NCBI RefSeq assembly: GCF_000716545.1
Contig: NZ_JNWZ01000064.1
Span: forward strand, 1 to 40,111
Reading direction: 5' to 3'
Source: Kitasatospora phosalacinea
Lineage (GTDB): Bacteria > Actinomycetota > Actinomycetes > Streptomycetales > Streptomycetaceae
DNA length: 40,111 bases
Shown: positions 31,297 through 39,848 of the stretch, piece after piece
Numbering within the stretch: position 1 is the first letter of the stretch
How the letters are laid out: the number at the start of each line of letters is the position of its first letter
Notes under the pieces: model-generated
Database searches by the model: none
Told to the model about the DNA's origin: nothing
What the model saw: the letters and a program-made list of their open reading frames with translations, nothing else
Position numbers and translations under genes: made by a program

Positions 31297-34200
31297 ATGC
31301 CGACTCGTACGCAGACCACGCGAAGGGCGGCTCGGCACGTGGAGTCTCGGATCATCGGCAGCGCGGCGTCCCCCGGGGAATCGGACGTCTTCGACACGGC
31401 CCGGCTGCGGCACACCGTGCTCACCGCCTGGACGGCCGCGCCCGCCCGGTTCCGGGAGGACGCCAACGCCGAGGAGGAGCTCGCGCTCGGCGGCTACCGG
31501 GACCGGCTGATCGTCGAGCTGGCGCAGAACGCCGCCGACGCGGCCGCCCGCGCGGGCGTCACCGGCCGGCTGCGGCTGACGCTGCGCGACGGCGTGCTGG
31601 CCGCCGCCAACACCGGCGCCCCGCTGGACGCCGCCGGCGTCGAGTCGCTGTCCACCTTGCGGGCGTCCGCCAAGCGCGAGGACGAGCGGGAGGTGGTCGG
31701 CCGGTTCGGGGTCGGCTTCGCCGCCGTGCTGGCCGTCAGCGACGAGCCCGCCGTGCTCGGCCGCACCGGCGGCGTGCGCTGGTCGCTCACCGACGCCCGC
31801 ACGCTGGTCGCCGACATCCCGCAGCTCACCGGGGAGTTGACCCGGCGCGAGGGCCACCTGCCGGTGCTCCGGGTGCCGTTCCCGGCCGAGGGCGACGCCC
31901 CCGAGGGCTACGACACCGTGGTCGTCCTGCCGCTGCGCGACACCGCCGCCGAGGACCTCACCCGCCGGCTGCTCGCCGAGATCGACGACGCCCTGCTGCT
32001 GACCCTGCCGGGCCTCGCCGAGGTGGTCGTCGACACCGACGGGGGCGTGCGCACCCTCACCCGCACCGCGCACCCGCCGCGCCCCGAGCAGCTGCCCACC
32101 GTGACGATCACCGACGGGGAGCGCACCACCACCTGGCAGACCGTCAGCGCCGCCGGCACCGCCGCCCCCGAACTGCTCGCCGACCGCACCACCGAGGAGC
32201 GCGCCCGCCCGCACTGGACGCTCACCTGGGCCGTCCCGGTCGACGGGGAGGGCCGCCCGCAGCGCCCGCGCACCGCCGCCGTGGTGCACGCGCCCACGCC
32301 CAGCGACGAACCGCTCGGCGTGCCCGCGCTGCTGATCGCCTCCTACCCGCTCGACCCGACCCGGCGGCACGTCGCGCCCGGCCCGCTCACCGACTTCCTC
32401 ACCGAGCGCGCCGCCGACGCCTACGCCGACCTGCTGCGCGCCCGCGGCGCCGACCCGCACTCGCTCGACCTCGTCCCCGCCCCGCTCGGCCAGGGCGCCC
32501 TGGACGGCGCGCTGCGCGCCGCCGTGCTGGAGCGCCTGCCCGACGTCCCGTTCCTGCCGCACCCGCGCGGCACCGAGGAGGGCGCCCCCGCGCTGCGCCC
32601 GCGCGACGCCGTCCTGCTGGAGGGCGCCGACCACTCGGTGGTCGAGGCGCTCGCCCCGGTCTTCCCCGGCCTGCTCCCGGCCGGTCTGGAGCGCCGCACC
32701 GAGCTGCGCACCCTGCAGGTGCGCCGCACCCCGCTCGCCGAGGTGGTCGACCAGCTCGGCGGCCTGGAGCGCGAACCCGCCTGGTGGCGGAGCCTGTACG
32801 CGGCGCTGGCCGGCGCCGACCCGGAGGCCCTGGGCGCGCTGCCCGTCCCGCTCGCCGACGGCCGCACCGTCACCGGCCCGCGCCGCGTCCTGCTGCCCTC
32901 CGACGCCGCCGACTGGGCCGGCTACGAGGGCTACCCGGACGCGCTCGCCGAGGCCCTCGACCTGCTCGACCTGCGCCTGGCCCACCCCGACGCCGCGCAC
33001 CCGCTGCTGGCCAAGCTCGGCGCCGCCACCGCCACCCCCGCCGGCGTCCTGGACACCCCCGAGGTGCGGGCCGCCGTCGCCCGCTCGCTGGAGGTCGGCG
33101 AGGACGACTACGACGCCGCCGTCGACCTCGCCGACGCCGTCCTGGCCCTGGTCAAGGCCGCCGCCCCGGCCCCGGGCGAACACCCCTGGCTGTCCCGCCT
33201 CGCCCTGCCCGACGACGAGGGCGAACTCGCCCGGGCCGGCGAACTCCTGCTCCCCGAGAGCCCGTTGGCCCACCTGGTGGACGAGGACGAGGCCGCCTTC
33301 GTCGACGACGACCTGCTGGAGCGCTGGGGCCCCGAGGTGCTGGCCGCGGCCGGCGCGCTCACCTCCTTCACCCTGGTGCGCGCCGAGGACGTCGTCCTCG
33401 ACCCCGACGACCTGGAGCGGCTCGACCCCACCGCCCCCGCCGACCGGGCCGCCGGCGGCGCCCCCACCGGCCTGATCGACGAGGCCCCCGACGGCCTCGC
33501 CGAGTGGTGCGAGGACGCCCTCGACTCCCTGCACGCCGACGACGCCGCCGAGTTGGGCGTCCCGCCGGTCGCCGCCGAACTGCTCGCCGTCCGCGACCTC
33601 GACCTGGTCGCCGACGACGCCTGGCCCGAAGCGCTCGCCCTGCTCGCCCGGCCCCCGTACCGGGACGCCGTGGTGGCGCCGGTGCGCACCCTGCTGCCCG
33701 ACGGCAGCTACACCGACCTGCCCTCGTACACCGCCTGGTGGCTGCGCGACCACCCCGTCCTGGACGGCCGCGAACCGGCCGGGCTGCGCGCGGCCGGCGC
33801 CGACCCGCTGCTGCGCGGCCTCTACGACGAGGCCCGCACCGACCTCGACCCGCAGTTCCTGCACGCGCTGGGCGTGCGCACCACGCTGAACGCGCTGCTC
33901 GCCGAACCGCACGGCCCCGACGAGCTGATCGACCGGCTCACCGACCCGCTCTCCGAGGTCAGCCACCGCCAACTGCACGGCATCTACAGCCTGCTGGCCG
34001 CCCTCCCGGCCGAGCGCGTCGAACCGCTGGACGTGGTCCGGGCGCTGGCCCCGCTGGACGGCGCGACCGGCCGCCGCGACGACCGCACCGTCATCGTGGA
34101 CGCCGGCACGGCGGTCGTCGCCGACGCCCCCGACCTGGTCGAACTCCTCCACGACCACGCCGTGCTGCCCGTCCACCCGCTGCTCGCCCCGGCCCTCGCC

Positions 34201-34626
34201 GAGCGCCTGCACGTCTCGCTGGCCAGCGAGGTGGCCGGCGGCCGGGTGCTCTCCGAGGGCACCCTGCACCGCACCCCCGCGGTGGTGCGCGAACTGCTGC
34301 CCGGCTGCCCCGCCGTCTACGAGGAGCACGACGAGCTCCTGGTCGTCGGCCCCGACGGCGAGGAGGCGCACGTGGCCTGGCGCTGGGACACCGCCGCGAC
34401 CGCCCCCGAACTGCCCTACGACCCGGAGGAGGCCGAAGCCGCCGACGAGGACGACGAGTTCGACGTCCCGCCGGTCCCCGGCCTGCTGCACGCCGCCACC
34501 CCCGAGGGCCTCGCCGCCGGCCTCGCCTGGTCCGTCCACCAGTGGCACCGCCGCTTCGAGATCCTGGCGGCGCTCACCGAACCGGACCGGGCGTACGAGC
34601 TGCTGGCGGCGCGCGACTACGAGTAG
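31297..34626 (+). CDS. Large Hsp90-like (sacsin-type GHKL ATPase) protein
   Basis: 1109-aa protein whose N-terminus carries a GHKL ATP-binding fold like that of Hsp90 and sacsin. Visible: ELAQNAADAA (N-box, Glu74 and Asn78), RDGVLAAANTG (G1-like, Asp98), LSTLRASAK lid, and GRFGVGFAA (G2, 135-143). The remaining about 900 residues are acidic, leucine-rich and helical, with very acidic stretches (EEAEAADEDDEFDVPPVP near the end); no second catalytic motif was seen. The family is annotated as Hsp90-like molecular chaperone or sacsin N-terminal domain protein, without established function. Two starts are possible: ATG 31297 and GTG 31339 (preceded by GAAGGG). Convergent with the P-type ATPase. 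Confidence 0.85.
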   Translation: MPTRTQTTRRAARHVESRIIGSAASPGESDVFDTARLRHTVLTAWTAAPARFREDANAEEELALGGYRDRLIVELAQNAADAAARAGVTGRLRLTLRDGVLAAANTGAPLDAAGVESLSTLRASAKREDEREVVGRFGVGFAAVLAVSDEPAVLGRTGGVRWSLTDARTLVADIPQLTGELTRREGHLPVLRVPFPAEGDAPEGYDTVVVLPLRDTAAEDLTRRLLAEIDDALLLTLPGLAEVVVDTDGGVRTLTRTAHPPRPEQLPTVTITDGERTTTWQTVSAAGTAAPELLADRTTEERARPHWTLTWAVPVDGEGRPQRPRTAAVVHAPTPSDEPLGVPALLIASYPLDPTRRHVAPGPLTDFLTERAADAYADLLRARGADPHSLDLVPAPLGQGALDGALRAAVLERLPDVPFLPHPRGTEEGAPALRPRDAVLLEGADHSVVEALAPVFPGLLPAGLERRTELRTLQVRRTPLAEVVDQLGGLEREPAWWRSLYAALAGADPEALGALPVPLADGRTVTGPRRVLLPSDAADWAGYEGYPDALAEALDLLDLRLAHPDAAHPLLAKLGAATATPAGVLDTPEVRAAVARSLEVGEDDYDAAVDLADAVLALVKAAAPAPGEHPWLSRLALPDDEGELARAGELLLPESPLAHLVDEDEAAFVDDDLLERWGPEVLAAAGALTSFTLVRAEDVVLDPDDLERLDPTAPADRAAGGAPTGLIDEAPDGLAEWCEDALDSLHADDAAELGVPPVAAELLAVRDLDLVADDAWPEALALLARPPYRDAVVAPVRTLLPDGSYTDLPSYTAWWLRDHPVLDGREPAGLRAAGADPLLRGLYDEARTDLDPQFLHALGVRTTLNALLAEPHGPDELIDRLTDPLSEVSHRQLHGIYSLLAALPAERVEPLDVVRALAPLDGATGRRDDRTVIVDAGTAVVADAPDLVELLHDHAVLPVHPLLAPALAERLHVSLASEVAGGRVLSEGTLHRTPAVVRELLPGCPAVYEEHDELLVVGPDGEEAHVAWRWDTAATAPELPYDPEEAEAADEDDEFDVPPVPGLLHAATPEGLAAGLAWSVHQWHRRFEILAALTEPDRAYELLAARDYE

Positions 34627-34634
34627 CGGGGCGG

Positions 34635-34672
34635 GCGTCCGGGGGCCCGCCGTTCCCCGAGCCCCCGGACGC
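34635..34672. terminator. Bidirectional terminator
   Basis: A perfect 12-bp stem GCGTCCGGGGGC / GCCCCCGGACGC (34635-34646 with 34661-34672) with a 14-nt loop, centred between the stops of two convergent genes. Confidence 0.88.
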
Positions 34673-34677
34673 GCGCC

Positions 34678-37113
34678 CTACGGGTTCTTCTCGGCGAAGA
34701 GGCGCGAGGAGGTCTCCAGCAGGCAGCCCGCGATCAGGGCGACCGCCACGCCGGTCAACGGGTCGCGCCAGCCGACGAGTTCGAGCTGGAAGAAGTCGGC
34801 GAGCCAGGGGACCACCAGGACCAGGGCGAACGCGCCGGACATGGTGCCGACCAGCAGCAGGCGCCACCAGCTGTAGGGGCGGGCGACGATGGCGAGCACC
34901 CAGATGGCGACGATGAAGAGGGTGAGCGTCGCGACCGAGGTGTCGGCCTTCAGGGTGGTCTCGTCGTCGCCGCGGGCCAGCGCGTAGGCGGTGAAGGTCG
35001 CGGCGCCGCAGATGACGCCGCCGGGGACGGCCAGCCGCAGGACGCGGCGGACGAAGCCGGTGCGGGCGCGCTCGTTGTTGGGGGCCAGGGCGAGGAAGAA
35101 CGCCGGGATGCCGATGGTCAGCGAGGACAGCACCGTCGAGTGCCGGGGCAGGAACGGGTACGGCACCTGGGTGAACACCACCAGCAGGGCCAGCAGCACC
35201 GAGTAGACCGTCTTGACCAGGAACAGCCCGGCGACGCGCTCGATGTTGCCGATCACCCGGCGGCCCTCGGCGACCACCGAGGGCAGGGTGGCGAAGCGGT
35301 CGTCGAGCAGCACGATCTGGGCGACGGCCCGGGTCGCGTCCGAGCCGGTCCCCATGGCGACGCCGATGTCGGCGTCCTTCAGGGCGAGGACGTCGTTGAC
35401 GCCGTCGCCGGTCATCGCGACGGTGTGGCCCTTCGACTGCAGGGCGCCGACCAGGGCGCGCTTCTGCTGCGGGGTGACGCGGCCGAAGACGGCCGTGCGG
35501 TCGGCGGCCTCGGCGAGCTGCTCGGGGTCGGTGGGCAGGGTGCGGGCGTCGGTGGCGGTCTCGGCGCCGGGCAGCCCGAGGTGGGCGGCGACGGCGCCGA
35601 CCGAGACGGCGCTGTCGCCGGAGACGACCTTGGCCCGGACGTCCTGGGAGCGGAAGTAGCGCAGGGTGTCCGCGGCGTCCTCGCGCAGCCGCTGCTGGAG
35701 CACCAGCAGGGCCAGCGGCCGCAGTCGCGAGGCCGGGGCGGGGTCGTCCAGCGGCAGCGGGCTGCGGCCCAGCAGCAGGACGCGCAGGCCCTTCGCGCCG
35801 AGCTCGTCGACCTCGGCGAGCGCGGGGGAGCCAGCCGGCAGCAGCACGTCCGGGGCGCCGAGCAGCCAGCTGCCCTCGGTGCCGCCGGGTTCGAGCAGTT
35901 GGACGCCGCTCCACTTGCGGGCGGACGAGAACGGGACCGCCTCCAGCAGCCGCCAGCGGCCCTCCGGCGGCGGCCCGTACGCGTCGATGACGGCCCGCAT
36001 GCTGGGGTTGGGGCGGGTGTCGGCGGCACCGATCGCGCCGAGCGCCTCGGCCAGCACGCCCCTGTCGGTCCGCGGGGCGCCGTCGGGGCCGGCCAGCGGG
36101 CGCAGGTCGACCAGGTCCATGCCGCCCTCGGTGAGGGTGCCGGTCTTGTCCAGGCAGACGGTGTCGACCCGGGCCAGGCCCTCGATCGCGGGCAGCTCCT
36201 GGACCAGGCACTGCTTGCGGCCGAGCCGGACCACGCCGATCGCGAAGGCCACCGAGGTGAGCAGCACCAGGCCCTCGGGGACCATCGGCACGATGCCGGC
36301 CACCATCCGGCGCACCGCCTCCTTCCAGTCGTTGCGCTGCACCGCGAGCTGGCTGACCACCAGGCCGATCGCGGTGGGCACCAGCAGGTAGGTGATGAAC
36401 CGCAGGATCCGGTCGATGCCGGTGCGCAGCTCGGACCTGACCAGGGTGAACCTGCTGGCCTCCTCGGCGAGCCTGGCGGCGTACGCCTCCCTGCCGACCC
36501 TGGTGGCGGTGAACGCGCCCGCGCCGGCCACCACGAAGGAGCCGGACATCACGTGGTCGCCGGGGCGCTTGAGGACGGGGTCGGGCTCGCCGGTCAGCAG
36601 CGACTCGTCGATCTCCAGGCCGTCCGCCTCGGTGACGGTGCCGTCCACCACCGCCTTGTCGCCGATGCCGAGCAGCACGGTGTCGTCCAGCACGATCCCG
36701 CCGGCGGGGACCTGCGCGGCGGCGCCGTCCCGGCGGACCTGGGGACGGGCCTCGCCGATCAGCGCGAGGCTGTCCAGGGTCTTCTTGGCGCGCAGCTCCT
36801 GGACGACGCCGATCGCCGTGTTGGCGACGATGACCAGGCCGAACAGGCCGTCCTGGATCGGGCCGACGACCAGGATGATGCCGAACATCACCCCGATGAT
36901 CGCGTTGAACCGGGTGAACACGTTGGCCCGGACGATCTCCCGCACCGAGCGGCTGGAACGCACCGGAACGTCGTTCACCTGCCCGCGGGCGACCCGCTCG
37001 GCGACCTCGGCCGCGCTCAGCCCGGGCTGGTACGCGCCGCCCGCGCCGGTGGGGTGCGCGCCCGGGCCCGGGACGGGGCCGTGCGGGGCGGTGCCTTCCG
37101 CTGAGTGCGTCAT
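34678..37113 (-). CDS. ctpE: Cation-transporting P-type ATPase (CtpE-like)
   Basis: 811-aa P-type ATPase. Visible: actuator loop LLTGEPDPV (TGE, 174-176), the M4 metal-site segment VPMVPEGLVLL (279-286), phosphorylation site DKTGT (Asp322), nucleotide-domain KWSG, and hinge TGDGVNDVLALKDADIG. About eight to ten TM helices are seen, with a C-terminal set including SSLTIGIPAFFLALAPN. The PEGL in M4 and overall layout match mycobacterial CtpE, reported as a calcium uptake pump. Ion specificity here is inference. The ATG at 37113 is 7 nt after TAGAGT (minus strand 37126-37121), suggesting a leaderless mRNA. The DUF2530 gene lies upstream on the same strand, 76 nt away. Confidence 0.93.
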   Translation of the reverse strand: MTHSAEGTAPHGPVPGPGAHPTGAGGAYQPGLSAAEVAERVARGQVNDVPVRSSRSVREIVRANVFTRFNAIIGVMFGIILVVGPIQDGLFGLVIVANTAIGVVQELRAKKTLDSLALIGEARPQVRRDGAAAQVPAGGIVLDDTVLLGIGDKAVVDGTVTEADGLEIDESLLTGEPDPVLKRPGDHVMSGSFVVAGAGAFTATRVGREAYAARLAEEASRFTLVRSELRTGIDRILRFITYLLVPTAIGLVVSQLAVQRNDWKEAVRRMVAGIVPMVPEGLVLLTSVAFAIGVVRLGRKQCLVQELPAIEGLARVDTVCLDKTGTLTEGGMDLVDLRPLAGPDGAPRTDRGVLAEALGAIGAADTRPNPSMRAVIDAYGPPPEGRWRLLEAVPFSSARKWSGVQLLEPGGTEGSWLLGAPDVLLPAGSPALAEVDELGAKGLRVLLLGRSPLPLDDPAPASRLRPLALLVLQQRLREDAADTLRYFRSQDVRAKVVSGDSAVSVGAVAAHLGLPGAETATDARTLPTDPEQLAEAADRTAVFGRVTPQQKRALVGALQSKGHTVAMTGDGVNDVLALKDADIGVAMGTGSDATRAVAQIVLLDDRFATLPSVVAEGRRVIGNIERVAGLFLVKTVYSVLLALLVVFTQVPYPFLPRHSTVLSSLTIGIPAFFLALAPNNERARTGFVRRVLRLAVPGGVICGAATFTAYALARGDDETTLKADTSVATLTLFIVAIWVLAIVARPYSWWRLLLVGTMSGAFALVLVVPWLADFFQLELVGWRDPLTGVAVALIAGCLLETSSRLFAEKNP

Positions 37114-37120
37114 GGCACCG

Positions 37121-37126
37121 ACTCTA
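37121..37126 (-). promoter_or_regulatory. -10 box of leaderless P-type ATPase gene
   Basis: TAGAGT on the minus strand ends 7 nt before the ATG at 37113; no Shine-Dalgarno present. Confidence 0.5.
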
Positions 37127-37189
37127 GGTGGGCGATTTGCCCGGTGCGTCCCGCCTCGGGGCGGTTTCCGGCCGGACGGGTGGCGCCCG

Positions 37190-37459
37190 CTAGGAGACCG
37201 GCTCCCCGGCCGACTCGGCGGCCCGGGCGCGGCGGATCGCGGCGCGGCGGGCCGTGCAGTACTTGAGGCCGATCAGGCCGAGCAGGCCGCCGGAGAGGCA
37301 GATCCACGGCCAGGTGCCGTGCCCGTGGTCGGACAGCCACCCCTGGAACGGCACCAGCGCCACGAAGCCGACGAACCACAGCACCGTGCCGGTGCCGACG
37401 ATGGCGACGTCGTTCCCCTCCAGGGGCGGGGGAGCGGTGCGCAGTGCGGTCTTGGGCAT
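37190..37459 (-). CDS. DUF2530 family membrane protein
   Basis: 89-aa protein with two TM segments: VAIVGTGTVLWFVGFVALVPF (about 18-38) and WPWICLSGGLLGLIGLKYC (about 50-68). A basic tail TARRAAIRRARAAES follows. The N-terminal PPPLEGNDV and the WICLSGGLLGLIG core are typical of actinobacterial DUF2530 proteins; function unknown. TAAGCT (minus strand 37472-37467) lies 7 nt before the ATG, so it is probably leaderless. Divergent from the purine permease. Confidence 0.92.
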   Translation of the reverse strand: MPKTALRTAPPPLEGNDVAIVGTGTVLWFVGFVALVPFQGWLSDHGHGTWPWICLSGGLLGLIGLKYCTARRAAIRRARAAESAGEPVS

Positions 37460-37466
37460 GGGCCCT

Positions 37467-37472
37467 AGCTTA
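37467..37472 (-). promoter_or_regulatory. -10 box of leaderless DUF2530 gene
   Basis: TAAGCT on the minus strand ends 7 nt before the ATG at 37459; no Shine-Dalgarno present. Confidence 0.5.
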
Positions 37473-37577
37473 GGGTGCCGCCCCGGCGGCCCGGGAGCGG
37501 CGGTCGGGGCCGCGGTGGCCGCAGCGGGCTCACTCTACGCGCGAAGATGGCGCGTGCACGACCGGAATCGACATACT

Positions 37578-37583
37578 GATAAT
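37578..37583 (+). promoter_or_regulatory. -10 box of the NCS2 permease gene
   Basis: GATAAT within TACTGATAATC, about 60 nt before the start codon. The leader between is strongly pyrimidine-rich on the coding strand. No purine riboswitch core is seen. Confidence 0.5.
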
Positions 37584-37643
37584 CCCCCCAACCCTTGCTC
37601 CTCCCGGTCTCCCCCGGCCTCCCCCCGATCGAGGACCTCCGAC

Positions 37644-39107
37644 ATGTCTCCGCAGGCCCAGTCGACCACCGCGTCGCCCGAGCCCTACCAGAACGCGCCG
37701 CAGCCCCCGTCCGGCGCCCTGGACCGCATCTTCAAGATCTCCGAGCGGGGCTCCTCCCTGCCCCGCGAGGTCCGCGGTGGTGTCGCCACCTTCTTCACGA
37801 TGGCGTACATCCTGGTGCTCAACCCGATCATCCTGGCCTCGGCCACGGACATGAACGGCACCCACCTCAACGGCGGGCAGCTGGTCACCGCGACCGCGCT
37901 CACCGCCGGTCTGACCACCCTGCTGATGGGCGTCATCGGCAACGTCCCGATCGGCCTCGCCGCGGGCCTGGGCGTCAACACCATCGTGGCGCTCCAGCTC
38001 GCCCCTCAGATGACCTGGCCGGACGCCATGGGCATGGTCGTCCTGGCCGGCGTCGCGATCATGCTGCTGGTCGCCACCGGCCTGCGCGAACGCGTCATGA
38101 ACGCCGTCCCGCTCGGCCTGCGCAAGGCCATCGCGATCGGCATCGGCCTGTTCATCACCCTGGTCGGCCTGGTCGACTCCGGCTTCGTCACCCGCATCCC
38201 GGACGCCGCCCACACCACCGTCCCGCTCCAGCTCGGCGTCGGCGGCCACCTGCACGGCTGGCCGGTGCTGATCTTCATCCTCGGCCTGCTGCTCACCATG
38301 GCCCTGGTCATCCGCAAGGTGCCCGGCGCGATCCTGATCTCGATCGCCGTGATGACCGCCGCCGCCGTGATCATCCAGGAGTTCGCCGACCTCTCCGCCG
38401 ACGCCTGGGGCCTGACCGTCCCGGCCTGGCCCGGCAACCCGGTCGCCACCCCCGACTTCGGCCTGGTCGGCCACTTCAGCCTGTTCGGCGGCTTCCAGCA
38501 CGTCAGCGTGCTGACGGGCGTCCTGTTCGTCTTCACCGTGCTGATGAGCTGCTTCTTCGACGCGATGGGCACCATCCTCGGCGTCGCCGACGAGGCCCAC
38601 CTGCTCGACGAGAAGGGCGACCTGCCGGGCATCAACAAGATCCTGATGGTCGACGGCATCGCCACCGCCGCGGGCGGCGCGACCTCCTCCTCCGCGAACA
38701 CCTGCTTCGTGGAGTCCACCGCCGGCGTCGGCGAGGGCGCCCGCACCGGCTTCGCCTCGATCGTCACCGGCGCGCTCTTCCTGCTCGCCCTCTTCCTCAC
38801 CCCCCTCGCGACCATGGTCCCCGCCCAGGCCGCCACCCCCGCCCTGGTCACCGTCGGCTTCCTGATCCTGGCGAACTCCATCAGGGAGATCGACTGGTCC
38901 GACTTCACCATCGCGATGCCGGCCTTCCTCACCATCGTGATGATGCCGTTCACCTACTCCATCACCAACGGCATCGGCTTCGGCTTCATCGCCTTCTGCC
39001 TGCTGCGCGTCGTCGCCGGCCGCGCCCGCACCGTCCCGATCGCGCTGTACGGCGTCGCCGCCGTCTTCGCCTTCTACTACCTGATGCCGGCCCTCGGCCT
39101 GCTCTGA
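37644..39107 (+). CDS. NCS2 family purine permease (AzgA/PbuG-like)
   Basis: 487-aa nucleobase transporter with about 12-14 TM segments. Visible: EVRGGVATFFTMAYILVLNPIIL, the family signature NVPIGLAAGLGVNTIVAL, ALPLGLRKAIAIGIGLFITLVGL-type segment (VPLGLRKAIAIGIGLFI), LMSCFFDAMGTILGVADEA (TM8 Asp/Gly region), GGATSSSANTCFVESTAGVGEGARTGFASIVTG (TM10 motif), and NSIREIDWSDFTIAMPAFLTIVMMPFTYSITNGIGFGFIAF. These match the AzgA/PbuG group that imports adenine, guanine and hypoxanthine with protons. ATG at 37644 has GAGGACC upstream. Its stop and terminator form the first copy of the 70-bp repeat that flanks vapBC. Confidence 0.95.
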   Translation: MSPQAQSTTASPEPYQNAPQPPSGALDRIFKISERGSSLPREVRGGVATFFTMAYILVLNPIILASATDMNGTHLNGGQLVTATALTAGLTTLLMGVIGNVPIGLAAGLGVNTIVALQLAPQMTWPDAMGMVVLAGVAIMLLVATGLRERVMNAVPLGLRKAIAIGIGLFITLVGLVDSGFVTRIPDAAHTTVPLQLGVGGHLHGWPVLIFILGLLLTMALVIRKVPGAILISIAVMTAAAVIIQEFADLSADAWGLTVPAWPGNPVATPDFGLVGHFSLFGGFQHVSVLTGVLFVFTVLMSCFFDAMGTILGVADEAHLLDEKGDLPGINKILMVDGIATAAGGATSSSANTCFVESTAGVGEGARTGFASIVTGALFLLALFLTPLATMVPAQAATPALVTVGFLILANSIREIDWSDFTIAMPAFLTIVMMPFTYSITNGIGFGFIAFCLLRVVAGRARTVPIALYGVAAVFAFYYLMPALGLL

Positions 39108-39170
39108 CGCGCCCGGCCCGTTCCGACGGCCCCCTCCCGCCCGGTGCGGGGGAGGGCCGTCGCGCTGTTC
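39101..39170 (+). repeat. 70-bp direct repeat, copy 1
   Basis: Begins in the last two permease codons, includes the TGA and the terminator hairpin (39125-39161), and ends in TGTTC. It matches 39871-39940 at 68 of 70 positions (differences at 39105 and 39165). Confidence 0.97.
39125..39161 (+). terminator. Terminator of the permease gene (repeat copy 1)
   Basis: Arms 39125-39140 and 39146-39161 pair over 16 positions with one mismatch and one G-U pair around CCGGT. Confidence 0.85.
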
Positions 39171-39178
39171 GACATCGG

Positions 39179-39196
39179 ATCGAGGGCGATCTCGAT
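39179..39196 (+). promoter_or_regulatory. Candidate VapBC operator
   Basis: Inverted repeat ATCGAG-N6-CTCGAT (39179-39184 and 39191-39196), 36 nt before the vapB ATG and next to the -10-like GATATCAT. VapB-VapC complexes typically bind such repeats to autoregulate. Confidence 0.5.
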
Positions 39197-39231
39197 ATCA
39201 TGGGCGTTCGGCAGTTGACGGGAGGACGACC

Positions 39232-39432
39232 ATGACGCGCACGGTCATCGACCTTGACGACGACCTCCTGGCGGAGGCCCAGCGGCTCTTCGGGACGCCC
39301 ACCAAGGTCGCCACGGTGAACGCCGCCCTGCTCGAAGCCGTCAAACTCGCTCGCCGGATAGAGTTCGCGGACGCCGTGGCCAGCGGGGAGTTCGACCTCC
39401 TCAGCGAGCCCGACGGCCGGGCGGTGGCGTGA
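39232..39432 (+). CDS. vapB: VapB-type antitoxin (type II)
   Basis: 66-aa antitoxin: TRTVIDLDDDLLAEAQRLFGTPTKVATVNAALLEAVKLARRIEFADAVASGEFDLL. The N-terminal strand RTVIDLDDDLL and the TKVATVNAALLEAV helices form a ribbon-helix-helix DNA-binding fold (VapB/MazE-like, DUF2191 type). The C-terminal tail would wrap the toxin. GGGAGG lies upstream of the ATG. The TGA overlaps the vapC GTG by 4 nt, giving tight coupling that keeps antitoxin ahead of toxin. Third-position GC is a little less extreme than in neighbours, by eye, which suits an acquired module. Confidence 0.93.
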   Translation: MTRTVIDLDDDLLAEAQRLFGTPTKVATVNAALLEAVKLARRIEFADAVASGEFDLLSEPDGRAVA

Positions 39433-39848
39433 GCCGGGAGCACTTCCTGATCGACAAGTCGGCCCTGGCGCGGTGGGGAAAGCCGTCCGTGCGCCCGGTG
39501 CTCGACGACCTCTCCCAGCGGGCCCTGCTCGCCGTCAGCCCCACGGTGGAGATGGAGGTGCTGTTCAGCGCCCGCACCCTGGCCGAGGCCGAGCGGATGC
39601 GCCACCTGCTCCGGGGCTTCGACTACCTGCCGTGTCCCGACGAGGTGTGGGACCGGGCGAAGCAGGTGCAGCAGCAGGCCCTGTTCCGCGGGAACCACCG
39701 GGCGCTGTCGATGGCGGACCTGCTCATCGCGGCCACGGCGGAGCGGCACGGTGTCACCGTCCTGCACTACGACGGCGACTACGACATGATCGCTGCGATC
39801 ACCGGGCAGCCCGCCCGCTGGGTGGTGCCGGCCGGGACGGCCGACTGA
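39429..39848 (+). CDS. vapC: VapC-type PIN-domain ribonuclease toxin
   Basis: 139-aa PIN-domain endoribonuclease. Acidic metal-binding residues: Asp9 in FLIDKSALAR, Glu41/Glu43 in TVEMEVLFSAR, Asp97 in LSMADLLIAATAE, and Asp115/Asp117 in LHYDGDYDMI. All expected catalytic positions are present, so the toxin should be active. VapC toxins cleave tRNA or rRNA and stop translation until the antitoxin is renewed. GTG start overlaps vapB by 4 nt. Encoded between two 70-bp direct repeats; the downstream copy supplies a terminator (39895-39931). Confidence 0.94.
   Translation: MSREHFLIDKSALARWGKPSVRPVLDDLSQRALLAVSPTVEMEVLFSARTLAEAERMRHLLRGFDYLPCPDEVWDRAKQVQQQALFRGNHRALSMADLLIAATAERHGVTVLHYDGDYDMIAAITGQPARWVVPAGTAD

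Noticed and set aside
31021..34548. 1175-codon frame antisense to the Hsp90-like gene
   Set aside because: Gly/Val/Gln-rich shadow frame; the plus strand shows GHKL motifs.
37584..37643. Purine riboswitch before the NCS2 permease
   Set aside because: The 60-nt pyrimidine-rich leader lacks any purine aptamer core and is too short.
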